Shown here in pieces: positions 1-10,360 of a stretch of DNA of 64,000 nucleotides. A program made the position numbers and the translations under genes. This stretch comes from Rhipicephalus microplus. Taxonomy: Eukaryota > Arthropoda > Arachnida > Ixodida > Ixodidae. Within the stretch, counting starts at the first letter, position 1. Every line of letters begins with the position of its first letter. Location: contig NC_134700.1 of the NCBI RefSeq assembly GCF_043290135.1, positions 163,270,053-163,334,052 on the forward strand. Direction: 5' to 3'. A model generated the notes under the pieces. It was not told the DNA's origin and did not search any database. It was given only the letters and a program-made list of their open reading frames with translations.

Positions 1-2480
1 CATACGCTGCGAAAAGTCGGCATGCGACAACAACCATGGGCCTTCCTACAAGATGCGTACAGAGACATATGAGGCTAGACGTATAGACTGGGTGACCTTC
101 CCTCATTTGGTGCCGATGCATAATGAGAATGCCACCCGCATACGTGGTAAAACGTCTGTGTAGTTTTTGTCATATTTTGTAGTGATAAGTCAGAGAAATT
201 AACACGAAAGTGTTTGATGTCGGGGTTTACCTCGGCTTTGCTGACGTACTACCGTCACATAAGTGACGTTGAAAAATGTATACCAAAATATTGCTGGGAA
301 AGAAACCAGAATGCAAGCATTTGTCAGGAGTAATTGAACCAGCAGCCTCTCAATTTCTAGAGCGCAGCGCTAACTACTACGCCATGGAGCATGCGTTGTT
401 GGTAACGACAAGTTGGAATGGTAACGATAAGCCTGTATATATACACCACAGACCATTTGGCAAGTCCTCAAAGTTTTGAAAGTTTTGCGCGTTTTCCTTA
501 TCAGTGACGAGATAGCACGACGTATTCGCGTTGGCACGCTCTAAAAGTCATCGCCTCCAGGATGCGCCGCCTCCATGGGGCATGGTCTCTACTGCGCGTG
601 CGCTTTTTATAGTCGTAATTTGGGAGAAGTTCAAAGTAACTTTTCACGCTGCCGCGGCCGCGTTTACGAAAGGAGCGTGGTGCTGACACATGGCGCAAAC
701 AGAATTGTGACAGTTGTTTGCGCTTGTCTTGTGTATAGTTCTGCGCTCGTTTCATGCGCCTGCCTGTCTTTAAACCTAGTTAATATAAGTTTTTAAACGT
801 AGTTGTTACAAAGAGCCTAAAGAGGATAAGTGAGGTAACATTATATAGTCTTTCATCACTTTTCTGACCACATGTTAACGCCCTAGCATTTTTTTTCGGG
901 AATTTCGGCCCCGGCGTTTGTGTCGGCATCGGCATTGACGCTTTTCATTGTGATAAAAAAATTGTTATTTGTCGATGAAGAAAAGATTCAGACAAAACCT
1001 ATTAAAATAAGTGAATTAGATTTCCATATCTATTTGAGGATAAACCAGGGCTGTCTGCGGGGCCAGATGATGTTCTGCCTCAGAGCCCAGAGCTTTGCTG
1101 AGACTTTTTAGAAAAAAAAGCACTATATGAATGTCATGTAGTTTAGCGGGTCTTCTTAAGGCATAATGTATTGCGGGGCAGAAGTGTAGAGCAATGAGTG
1201 ATTCTTTGAAATGCCCACCCGTTATAAAGGCTGTATATATACTTAATCGTCTTTAACAGAAGGACCATCTAAAAAGTGAACAGCTGCGTAGGTTTGCGTG
1301 CTGGCCAGGCACAGTAGGCCTTTCGCTGATTCACAAAAATCAAAACAAAACAGAAGTGTTTAAGGCATTGTGAGCACTTAACAACTGTACTTGCAGTAGG
1401 CATTCCAGAATTGCTTGAAATGGCTAATGTCACAGATACAGTCATTCGTTTCCTCACGCCACGTTTAAGGCATGCACTGTGAACCGAAGTGGGGTAGCAG
1501 ATCAAAAGGCGATGCTTAAGAGGCCTGATTACGCTATCGTAATTTACTCTTGAAGGTGCAACTCAAGCGTATTCTAGTTTTGTTCGGATAAACCATGTAG
1601 GTTTTCAACTGCAGATCATAAATTACCTTACCGGAACGAATCCTTCTAATGCGAAAACTGGCATTATATCGTACTTGAAGTAGTAGTAAAAGATTCATTA
1701 TCGACTGCTGCGTACAGCTCGCAAAGTAGTAAGGCTATAATAGCGCCCGTACGATACAATATCCCAGGTAAGCTTGCCTGACTACAAAACTATATATGGG
1801 GCCACAACTCTCAATAAAACGGCGTTTACTACATAATGTACTGTAATTCTTCGTGTTGCGGCAGTCGTATACCGTTGGGTTGCCGAGTGAGAGGCTTAAC
1901 GAGGCCATAAACAGGCCGAAGTTTCTGACTGGTCGTGCCCACTCAGCGTGTACTGGGTGTGGCGCAGTGCACACTGTTTTTATTGCCACCACTTCAGTAT
2001 TTTCTCGGATGCAAATAGCTCGTAGCTTGATGGCTAGTGCCAAGATGGACTGTGCACTTGCGTGCATAGAAACCTAATTTGTTCTCGTCTGCTGTCGCCA
2101 TATAGTTAGATGATAAAGTAAGGCCAGCTAGGACAGGGCTTTGTTGGCATAGGATGCTCTAACCATTACTTCGGCTATTTTTGCTGCAGAATACAGGTAT
2201 ATTGTTGCGAGTAATGAAGGGATCAGCTAAGAGAATGAGAGGTTTCTAATAACTCAATATGGCAATATAGAAGGAAGGTATCATGCTTCTTCATTCACTT
2301 TTTACACTGCAGTCGCTTTAAATTAGGCCTAAACACCAAATCACCTTCGTGACTATTGAATTGTAAAATTAGCCAAGCTTCAGCGTAGCGTCATTATTAG
2401 CATCACCTAAGCAGTGCTCCAAGAAGTGAACAAAAAATAAGCTAAGAAAGTTTGCATGCTTCTGCCAAAATGGTTTTAAT
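1..2480. other. No gene recognised
   Basis: AT-rich non-coding DNA. Open frames are all about 110 codons or shorter, overlap on both strands, and show no domain, motif or splice-like arrangement that I recognise. No repeat within this window matches it by eye. Unrecognised old repeats or intronic sequence are possible. Confidence 0.5.
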
Positions 2481-2539
2481 TTGAGGGTAGGCAATACTTG
2501 CCACTTCACATGCCCTCAAGATGTCTTGGGGAACTCGGT

Positions 2540-2960
2540 CGCTGGATTCCGTGCCGACCGGGCTGGCCCTCAGCGTAGCTCTGGCCGACTGGGCTGGCCC
2601 ACGTCATCTCCTGACGCCGATCTCCGACGACAGCGTAGCTCTGTCTTACTAGACTTGTTCTACGCCATCTCCTGACGCCGTCAAGAGCTCTCGCAAGTGG
2701 TGCCCCGTCCTCGGACTCCTGTAACCGTGTTTCTATCTTTCCTATCTCTCCTATCCCCTCGATATGTCGTCGCTCTCTGGCTTACCTCATCTCTCTTTCT
2801 CTCTCTCTACACCTTTATTTCTATCCTTTTCATCCCTCCTCACCCCCATCCCTCGTGAGCTACTGCTGAGATGTCGCACCTTGATGCAGACAGTTGCGGG
2901 GCTCACTTTTCTCTTCTTTTCCTTCTTATAACATAAAGACTCCCCCCCCCCCTTGTTGAG
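2540..2960 (+). other. Pyrimidine-rich stretch, possible LINE 3' tail
   Basis: A GC-rich start (two copies of a short GCGTAGCTCTG-containing segment) is followed by a long C/T-rich run, then a more conserved-looking segment with TGAGCTACTGCTGAG, and it ends near ATAAAGACT and a C10 run. The layout resembles the pyrimidine-rich 3' UTR of LINE B at 11.5-11.69 kb, but no coding part adjoins it. It could also be the 3' end of a host transcript. This is pattern-based inference. Confidence 0.25.
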
Positions 2961-5077
2961 AGACGAGCTCTGAAACGCATTGCTACTCCCTGAAGTGCAT
3001 CAGGTTTTTGTCGTGATATTCCCACCAGGATCTATCAGAGAATAATTGTGATATGCTTTCATTTGATCGCTGGCACACCTTGATTAATAAAAATTGATCT
3101 GACAACTAGGAAGTGTCAAGATGGTGGAATCAGAGGGGCTAACAGTGGGGCTTTGGATACTCTGCAGAGGAGCTCTTAAGTCACAGGTGAAGTTTGTGAC
3201 CACGGTCATAAGCTGCACTTGAGTAATGCTTTTTATTATACATTTAAACATACTTAAAATATCGGCATCCTGGTTTTAACCATGCAGCATGTCCTTGCAA
3301 CAAAAGGGTCTTGTTAAACATTTGCTGAATAGACACCTCCTTGCATACTAATTTTCTATCAGTCGTTTTGGTGTTGCTCAAGAAGCCACTCAGTCTTACT
3401 GAACAGCGCCTAATGCCACACACCAAAAGAACAGAAATAAAAATATAACCGCTTTTTGTTTACGAGTTGTCTGTTACTAAATGTCCTGCCTGTGTAAGCA
3501 TTACTTGCGATAATAAAGGACTGCTTGCGAAACGAAATGAGTCTTGTAAGACCACTAGTAGTAATAAATAGGTGACAGCAAGAGTGCGTCCAGTGCTGTA
3601 TCACTAAAATTCTTAACTATATTTTAACTTGCAATTACATTGTGGCTAGGTATCTTCAACTATACCTATAATACGAATCGAAGAACTTCGTGAAAAATGA
3701 TAAAGGTAATTTTCGGTGAGTTTACTTAATCCTGATAGTAATGTTCATCACTCATTTTGGTGCATGCGAGTACGTCGGTTTACTTCAGGAGCAACACTTG
3801 TAATACACCAATGGCATGTGCAACCCATGCCATCATCTCCGGTCATTCTGTTTGTGTTTTGTCTTAACTGCGGCAATAAACACCTTCTTCGGCCAGCACT
3901 AACTAGGCCAGTAATCAGTTGTGATGAAAAAGCAGGTAACTTACCACCGTATTGTAATGGCCATGAGGCAACCAGGCCAGTCTGAAATGGTAAACGATAC
4001 AGCGTTTAATTTCATTATTTCTAGGCATGTACCGCCGCCTAATTAGCGCTTATGGTGCTTGCTTTTCATTATGTGGGATGATCTTAATCGCGCTGGTTTA
4101 TGTGTAGTTATTGCCAGACAGCAGAACAGATATGAGAGAAAAAAGAGCAACAGTATAGCCACAGTGGGCTTGATTGTTATCAGCCGAGCTGGTTAAGTCG
4201 ATCATTTGTTCTTCACGGGTGAACAAAAATTACCATAATTATGAATCAGCTCACCCTTATTTTGCCCCTTTCTTCACCTTATGTTTCGCTCCCAGAAGAC
4301 GTGAGGCTAATTGTTTTCTGTGGGATGTGATAACTCTAATGAATGACAGAAATAGTGCAGAAACAGAAAGCTATAGAGAAAGAAAGAAGCGAAAAAGAGA
4401 GAGAAATCGAATTAAAGAGCAACACAAAATTCTTGGCGAGAAAACATTCTTGGTGAGATGGCATTAGAACCCGCGTACTGATAATGTGAATGATAGTTTT
4501 ATAACCAGTCAGGTACAGAGGCATGGCAGGAAAGCATGACATAGTTCTTATTGCATCATAGAGCAAAGCGGCAAGAAATAGAAGTGACGGTTTGGAGGGG
4601 TAAATGAAAACGAGGGAGAGAGAGCACCACATGGCACAGCAAGAATAAAAATATCAAGCAAGAAAAAGAAATATAAAAATAGGGAGTGATATAAAAAGAA
4701 ACAAATAAGAGAAAGGAGCACAACAGGAAAGGCAATGGTTGGCTTTGCCTAGCGCTGTTGTTGGAAGACTGAAGGCACAGTGCATGGAGCTGTATTTTCT
4801 GTTATTCGATAGCAGTTGCTCGTATGGTTGTTTTTTTCTTTCTGTGAGTTTACTATATATCAATTTTTGCTATGTTTACCAAATCATTTAAAACTTTACG
4901 TTTATATTTCAGTGGTTAGAATTGCAAATCTAGATAGACCTTTCTTAGCCCTTAATCTTCCTTCTTACACCAGTATCACTCCAGTATTTGCCTATGTTTA
5001 TCGAAGTACACCTACAAACTAAACTAATTTTCAACTATTAGCGTTAGCGAATGTTCTAGCACTCTGTCTCATATTAG
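2961..5077. other. No gene recognised
   Basis: AT-rich sequence with only short frames of under 100 codons on either strand. A purine-rich patch around 4360-4440 gives a Lys/Arg/Glu-rich frame that reflects base composition. I see no known domain or repeat here. Confidence 0.5.
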
Positions 5078-5590
5078 CTTACCTCTGGAACGTCTACTGC
5101 TCTCAGCAACGTCCACGGAACTCTCGCTGAGTGCCATGGCGCTCCTCATTTTGCTAGCTTACCTCTACAATGTCGATCGCGTTCTGCAAGGTCTATGGAA
5201 CTGTGGGTGACCACCTTGGCTAGCTAGCTAACCTCTGCAACGTCAACCACTCTTTGGAAGGTTTATGAGACTGCTGCTGAGTGTCCTAACCACCGTATTC
5301 CTTGCACTCCGCTTCTGGTTAATTTACCTCTGGAACGTCTACGCACTCTGAAATGTCTAGGGGACAGCTAGTGAGTATCTGTCTCTGGCTAGTTTATCTC
5401 TGGAAGGTCTACCGTGCTCTGGAATGTCTATGGAATTGTTGGTGAACGTCCTAGCACTCCGACTCTGGCGAGCTTACGTCTGGATTGTCTACCGCGTTGT
5501 AGAACGTCTACGGAAGCGTTGGTGAGTGCCCTAGCGCTGCGGCTCTGGCTAGCCTACCTCTGAAACGCCTACCACGCTCTAGAAAAGAGC
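5078..5590. repeat. Degenerate minisatellite, about 7 units
   Basis: About seven diverged tandem copies of a unit that varies from about 70 to 95 bp (commonly near 80) begin near 5078, 5156, 5226, 5321, 5391, 5470 and 5550. Each starts with a version of AGCTTACCTCTGGAACGTCT and carries a second, related TGGAA-GTCTA half later in the unit, so the unit may itself be a duplicated half. No frame stays open through the array, so it is not read as a repeat protein. Unit lengths were judged by eye. Confidence 0.75.
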
Positions 5591-7103
5591 GCTTAAAATT
5601 TTCTCGTGATGATGATAGTTTTGGTATTCAGCACACACAGATAAAGCTCTTCTTAATGATAATTTTGTATTTAAAACAGAAAAAAGAAAAGAAAGAAAGA
5701 TTAAACTAAACTGAAACATGGAACGCTGACCAGCTGCGCACCTCCTTCGGACTTAAGAGCACTATTGCTGAGCTAGTTCAATAAGTTATGTTGACATATA
5801 GTAAGCTGGATCAAGCTTGGCGATCTATAGTAGATAAAGACCATTAGGGACCCTTAGGATATTCACCCGTGATTATACTGGAACTATTCATATACTGGAA
5901 CTTGTTCGCCGGAACCTCACGTTTTGAAGTCAAGATAAAAAAACAAGAAAAAAAGATAGGCGGGAAATATGTGACAGATCCAGCCTTCTTACAGTAGAAA
6001 GCTTTCACTGTAGGTGTTAAAACGATGTGAATCTTGCAAGTCGGGTCTGGTAGTGAACTGAGCTGTTTTTGAATAATGGGGTAAGTCACTTAAGTTCGGC
6101 TGCTTGACTCTCAGTCACGCTATATATGGAAATGCTGGGTATCAGTTTGTCGGTTACGTTAGCACCTATGGTAGTGATTGTTAGGAAGTACTAAGCCTGC
6201 TGCTATTCAAAAAGCTGTAGAGTTTATTCAGGATTACCGTAGCATCTGTTCGACGTGATATTGTGAGGTATGCTTTCTTTCCTTCTCCCTTACTGTGTGA
6301 AGGTTATTTTTTCTTCTAGAGTACAATGCGTGCTTTCTTTTTGAAGACAGCACATGGCAGGATTTTTTCTTTATTGTGGTAGTGATTGTGAAAAATTACG
6401 TGTCTGATAATACTATAAAGGCACACAATGCAAAGTTCGATTTTTGTTCCTATGTGGCCTTGTGATTGTTGAATGCAGGACCACATTACTATTTAAAGAA
6501 CACAAATATCAAAAGTTTCTGTGCTGGCAAAATTCATAATTTCAAAATGCGCACATCCATATACGTTTTAGTGCAATGCGCATGATACGGGAAGGTACGA
6601 GCTTTGCTGACGTAGCAGTTTGTCGCTTAGGAAGCTTTTACCTCTGTCAAAATCCGCGGCTGGTCGAAATCACCTCCTAACTATGTCACCTTTATCCCCC
6701 ATTCATACAGACATTGAGCTGCTAGATTATTCACGTATATATACATCACACCTACAGCACCCATAATTCGAAGAAAATGTAGTAATTTCAGTAAGAACCT
6801 AAGCAGGCCACGTGACGCCTTTCTACACAGAGCTTAAGTAGAGGGAATCGGTAGCTGTAAATAATTCACGAGACTAGATTCGCTGTCCTGGAAATATTAG
6901 GCTCCTCATTACGCATTTGGTTTTTGTGCAGGAAAGATTCTGATGACTGTTTGTCTTTTCACTGAAGGAATGCATTGGCGCAAGCAAGTCTTGTAGAAGT
7001 TGAATAGCAAATGCTACGGAATTATAGAAGAGACTAAGTGAGTGCAGCTGCGGGAAAGCCGCGCGATGAACGTACCGTAGCTAGTACACAATTAGGAGAC
7101 TCC
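5591..7103. other. No gene recognised
   Basis: AT-rich non-coding sequence with short purine tracts near 5683-5700 and 5935-5960. I see no domain-bearing frame. It ends where SINE-derived sequence begins. Confidence 0.5.
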
Positions 7104-7247
7104 CTTATGAGATCTAACAGACAAGTTATTAGACAATTCGGTCTAATAACTTCCCCTATACTTTCCTTGGCATCTTTGTCTGTGAGATCTCATTATTATT
7201 GTGTCAAAACACGGGAACGTGAGCCCTAAAGTATACACTTCTCACTT

Positions 7248-7250
<3 letters not shown>
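7104..7250 (+). repeat. Collapsed inverted pair of SINE tail fragments
   Basis: The segment opens with ATGAGATCTAACAGACAAG in minus orientation, flips through GTTATTAGAC-aattc-GGTCTAATAAC, and runs on as the plus-strand SINE tail (CTAATAACTTCCCCTATAC, then TTGTGTCAAAACACGG and the GAGCCC-TATACACTTCT end). It is a shortened version of the palindrome that starts at 7306 and ends in a TA tract like the other copies. Confidence 0.7.

Positions 7251-7299
<49 letters not shown>
7251..7299. repeat. (TA)n microsatellite
   Basis: About 24 TA units directly follow the 3' end of a SINE copy, the position where a SINE's simple 3' tail is expected. Confidence 0.95.
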
Positions 7300-7304
<5 letters not shown>

Positions 7305-7305
7305 A

Positions 7306-7544
7306 ATGAGATCTAACAGACAGTAATTCCAAGGAATGTATAGGGGTATAGGGGATGTTATTAGAACCAGTGGAATGTAAATAAGAAGAAAGAAAAGCGG
7401 GTGAAAAAATAACCAGCCGTGAGCAGGAAGCCTGCTCACGGCTGGTTATTTTTTCACCCACTTTTCTTTCTTCTTATTTACATTCTATTGGTCCTAATAA
7501 CTTCCCCTATACATTCCTTGGCATTACTGTCTGTTAGATCTCAT
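7306..7544. repeat. Long near-perfect palindrome made of two SINE halves
   Basis: The left arm (7306-7427) and right arm (7431-7544) are reverse complements over about 114 bp, apart from an 8-bp insertion (an extra GGTATAGG-like step) and a few substitutions. The centre is GCCGTGAGCAGG-aag-CCTGCTCACGGC. Each arm is the 3' part of the same SINE family, so two copies meet tail-outward. Such a structure would form a long hairpin in single strands and in any read-through RNA. Confidence 0.9.
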
Positions 7545-8047
7545 CAATATTGTGCCAAAACACGGAAAAACGAGCCCTTAGGTATACACTTCTTTCCCTT
7601 ATTCATTAACGAGGGTCTCGTACTGGCAGACTTGGTGTCATTAGGTTGTATACGAGGGACTATTGATAAGCTGCCCGCTCGTAATAAGTTCACGTGCTAC
7701 GTGACGCTACACATGCGCATAAAAGAGTGTTTCACACTCGTCGCTTGGCTTATAGATGGCGCTGACTGACACTCCTACTTCTAAATTCACATATAAACCC
7801 CGAAAGTGGATGGAGGGAAGCCGCTTTGATACTCAGTGGTTAGAGCATCGAACGCGTTATTCGAAGGTCATAGGTTTGTTTCCTGCTCACGGCTGGTTAT
7901 TTCTTCACCCACTTTTCTTTGTTCTTATTTACATTCCATTGGTTCTAATAACTTCCCCTGTACATTCCTTGGCATTAATGTCTGTTAGATCTCAATAATA
8001 TTGTGTCAAAACACGGAAAAACGAGCCCTTAGGTATACACTTCTTTT

Positions 8048-8050
<3 letters not shown>
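7431..8050 (+). mobile_element. Composite SINE-linker-SINE block
   Basis: A first SINE tail (7431-7600) is followed by a linker of about 200 bp, then a fuller second SINE (about 7796-8050). The second has a tRNA-like head with an A box-like TCAGTGGTTAGAGCATCG, an anticodon-loop-like ACGCGTTATTCGAAGG segment and a weak B box (AGGTTTGTTTCC). The tail carries CTAATAACTTCCCC and CAAAACACGGAAAAACGAGCC and runs into TA repeats. The same SINE-linker-SINE order is found in the opposite orientation at 22480-23115. As a tRNA-derived SINE it would be Pol III-transcribed and depend on a LINE RT. Confidence 0.75.

Positions 8051-8145
<95 letters not shown>
8051..8145. repeat. (TA)n(TG)n microsatellite
   Basis: TA units to about 8109 are followed by TG units to 8145. 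It separates the SINE block from the outer end of a short-LTR retroelement that starts at 8151. Confidence 0.95.
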
Positions 8146-8146
<1 letters not shown>

Positions 8147-8150
8147 GCTA

Positions 8151-8251
8151 TGATGTATTGGCGACGTGACCTGGCTCATACCCCATGTTTATTCTACTGT
8201 CACTTCTTTCTCCTCTGCTTCTACCAACCGTCGCCACCTTCTTACGTCACA
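8151..8251 (-). repeat. 3' LTR of minus short-LTR element
   Basis: 101 bp. Read on the minus strand it starts TGTGACGTAAGAAGG, contains AATAAACATGG (a poly(A) signal) and ends ACATCA. It is homologous to the LTRs at 15320-15416 and 17106-17203. The 5' start and the TG...CA ends fit an LTR. Confidence 0.8.
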
Positions 8252-8272
8252 TGATTCCCCCACCCCCCGAAA
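8252..8272 (-). other. Polypurine tract
   Basis: The minus strand reads CTTTCGGGGGGTGGGGGAAT directly before the 3' LTR. The plus copy has CGGCGGGAGGGGGAATCG in the same place (17087-17105). This is the expected position and composition for a plus-strand primer. Confidence 0.75.
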
Positions 8273-8416
8273 GAATACGCGAGCTACAATCTAGAAAGCA
8301 TGAACAGATGGGGCGCTATATTAAAAAATAATGCCAGAAATTGCAGTAGTTCCATGCCACACGGCGGTTCCATGCACTTGCACAAAATGTTCACAGGAAA
8401 GGCAGTCCGGTGATAT

Positions 8417-9250
8417 CTAGAAGACCTCAGGTGGGCGAGGTTGGCTGTTGCGTTCTGGAGAGCATAACCATGCCTTCAGAGTTAAAAATGATGATGGCAC
8501 AACCTGGTTAGTAACGAGGAACGAACAAGGTTGGGAGTCCTTGTAGCGTAGGAAGATCGGATGTCTCATGCGTTGGATTCGGAGTCGTGGCTGCGACAGA
8601 CGCTTTGCTTCTAAAATGCGTGCTTCTTGACGGATTGTGATGGCGTGATGCCTGCGGGCTGGCAGTATGCAAGAAGTGCTTCCGCATATTTCTTGGCGTT
8701 TTCCGTGGTGTTGCGGTCTGTGTAACTGCAGGCGCAGAGAGCGTCTCTGGCGACTTTCCTCTGTGCGAAAAAATTTGACGTCTTGGAATACTTTTTGGGT
8801 TAGAGATCTTATCTTCCGCTGTTCTTCAATTGGTGAGTGTGCTTTCGTTGAATTTCGCGTTCGTCGATGCCTTCGTTGCAGTCTATTTTGTTGTCGCATG
8901 AGGTTGCGCGCTTGGCTATGCTTGCTTTGCTGATGCTGATCAGGAGATGGCTGTAGTGGCAAGCCTTCCGGAATGGGACATTCATTTACTTTGAGGTTTA
9001 ACGCGTCTTGAAGACAGCTGATGCATGATGAACAGGTTTCTTTCTTATCGGGCATGGTTGGTGGTGCGCCATAATTGCTAGCCTGCTCTTCAGAGGCTTC
9101 TGTGACGTGGTTGATTATGGACGCTTCTGAAAGACAACTGTGTACGAGGTTTGATGTATCATTTGCTTCTGAATTGGTTCTATTCTTGGATTGGTGACTA
9201 CTGCATGAGGGTACCACTTGTGACGTCGCATCACCAGGTTGAAAATGCAA
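8417..9250 (-). CDS. Second reading frame of short-LTR element, Arg/Gln-rich, unknown
   Basis: A 277-codon open frame lies between the gag-like frame and the 3' LTR; no ATG opens it, so it may be the tail of a longer protein. It has a Ser/Gln-rich N-terminal part, a short CxxC (SSCISCLQD), a GLPLQPSPDQHQQSKHS segment and a basic Arg/Gln-rich second half. The plus copy keeps most of it (16097-16501 and beyond): SYLSEASI, TMPD, CISCL and LQPSPEQHQQSKQS all recur. In the second half another frame is also conserved between copies (KVARDA, NTT-NAKK), so the true frame there is unsettled. It could be a nucleic-acid-binding Gag tail; no family was recognised. Confidence 0.45.
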   Translation of the reverse strand: MHFQPGDATSQVVPSCSSHQSKNRTNSEANDTSNLVHSCLSEASIINHVTEASEEQASNYGAPPTMPDKKETCSSCISCLQDALNLKVNECPIPEGLPLQPSPDQHQQSKHSQARNLMRQQNRLQRRHRRTRNSTKAHSPIEEQRKIRSLTQKVFQDVKFFRTEESRQRRSLRLQLHRPQHHGKRQEICGSTSCILPARRHHAITIRQEARILEAKRLSQPRLRIQRMRHPIFLRYKDSQPCSFLVTNQVVPSSFLTLKAWLCSPERNSQPRPPEVF

Positions 9251-9301
9251 ATTTTGGCAAGTCTACGGTGCCGTGGAAATGAACTCTTGCGACAAAAAAC
9301 A

Positions 9302-10284
9302 TTAAGAGTTGACAGATAGTTCCTCAGGGGCTGCTTCTTCGCGGCTCACTATGAGTGGTTCTTGCGCCTGGTAGCATGCGACGTTCGATGCGTCTGAGCC
9401 TTGTGTGTTTGGAGTTTCTGGTGGCTGCGCACTAGACGGCAACATTGCAACAGGGGTAGTTCGGTAAGGTTTGAGTTGTGAATGGCCCTCTTTCTGTGCA
9501 ACTAACGATGTGAGCTGTTCTGGCGCATGAATCTGGGTGGTAAATCCCGTGCTTGGCGTAGCATCGTCCGAGCTCCGCAGCTCTATCCCGGCCATTGTGA
9601 GCGTGCTAGATGCGAGATGGACATTGTAAGTCACGGAAAAGTCAAGCGATGGAAAACCAGGAGGCGGGCCAAGTCTGCGAGATAGGGAGTAAGCTGCTCC
9701 AATGCGTGAAGACTGATTTTCACTCTTAGAGTCATCTTGGCGTTGTTTGGTATTTTCACCATGTGTCAGCTGGTCTACCATGAACAAGGCGTCCTTATGA
9801 CACGAATAGTGACCGTTAGGAGCCTTTGAAGAGCTGCGTCGTAGAAAACCAGGTGGTGGACCATGTATGCGAGACGAAGCATGAAAGGCATCAGTAGGGT
9901 GAGCGACGTCTCGTGTCGTATGTTGGTGCCACCACTTTGAAAATGCCGACTTTCGTGAAGAGAAACCTGGTGGAACGCCACGTTTCTTGAGAAATAAGCC
10001 TGGACTGTGACGGCCGAGTGTGCTTGTATGCAGATGGTCGGTAATGAGGAAGTCCTTGTCGTAGTCGTTAAAACGGACAATCATCGCATCCCTGATCTTT
10101 TGCCATGATTCGTCGTTTTCGAATATGTGTGTCAGGTAAAACTTGAATGCCTCACCGGAGATGTAGTCAGTGAACTTGGTGATCATTTCTCGTTCCGACC
10201 ATAATGCAGTGGTTGCGTGGTGCTCGAACAGGTCGAACCCGTCCTGTACAGGTCCATCGTCCCTGCTCCGTTGTACTTGGGGAT
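9302..10284 (-). CDS. Gag-like protein of short-LTR element, 5' end lost
   Basis: The frame is open to 10351, but homology to the plus copy starts near 10284; beyond that it reads LINE A sequence. The N-terminal part has the look of a retrotransposon Gag capsid: DGFDLFEHHATTALWS, EREMITKFTDYISGEAFKFY and DESWQKIRDAMIVRF follow the usual order of tryptophan, hydrophobic helix and 'sW..i...l..rF' positions. Downstream is low-complexity sequence with three PPGF motifs (RGVPPGFSS, HGPPPGFLRR, LGPPPGFPS), then Ser/Thr/Pro-rich sequence to EELSVNS and a stop. There is no CCHC knuckle, protease or RT. Its role would be particle assembly; the PPGF motifs suggest a GYF-domain partner (inference). Confidence 0.6.
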
Positions 10285-10346
10285 GGGATGTTAGCACATT
10301 TGCTAACATTAAGTGAAAAAGACTGCCCGCCAAGCCATACCTCAAG

Positions 10347-10359
10347 CTCACTCAAATAT
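10347..10359. repeat. Target-site duplication of LINE B, left copy
   Basis: CTCACTCAAATAT, identical to 11689-11701. Removing the sequence between and one copy joins SYLSE to LEVWLGG in one RT frame of LINE A, so this is the original target. Confidence 0.9.
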
Positions 10360-10360
10360 C

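Noticed and set aside
4174..4467. 97-codon plus frame with a Lys/Arg/Glu-rich end
   Set aside because: The charged end comes from a purine-rich simple stretch (AGAAAGAAAG); nothing else supports coding.
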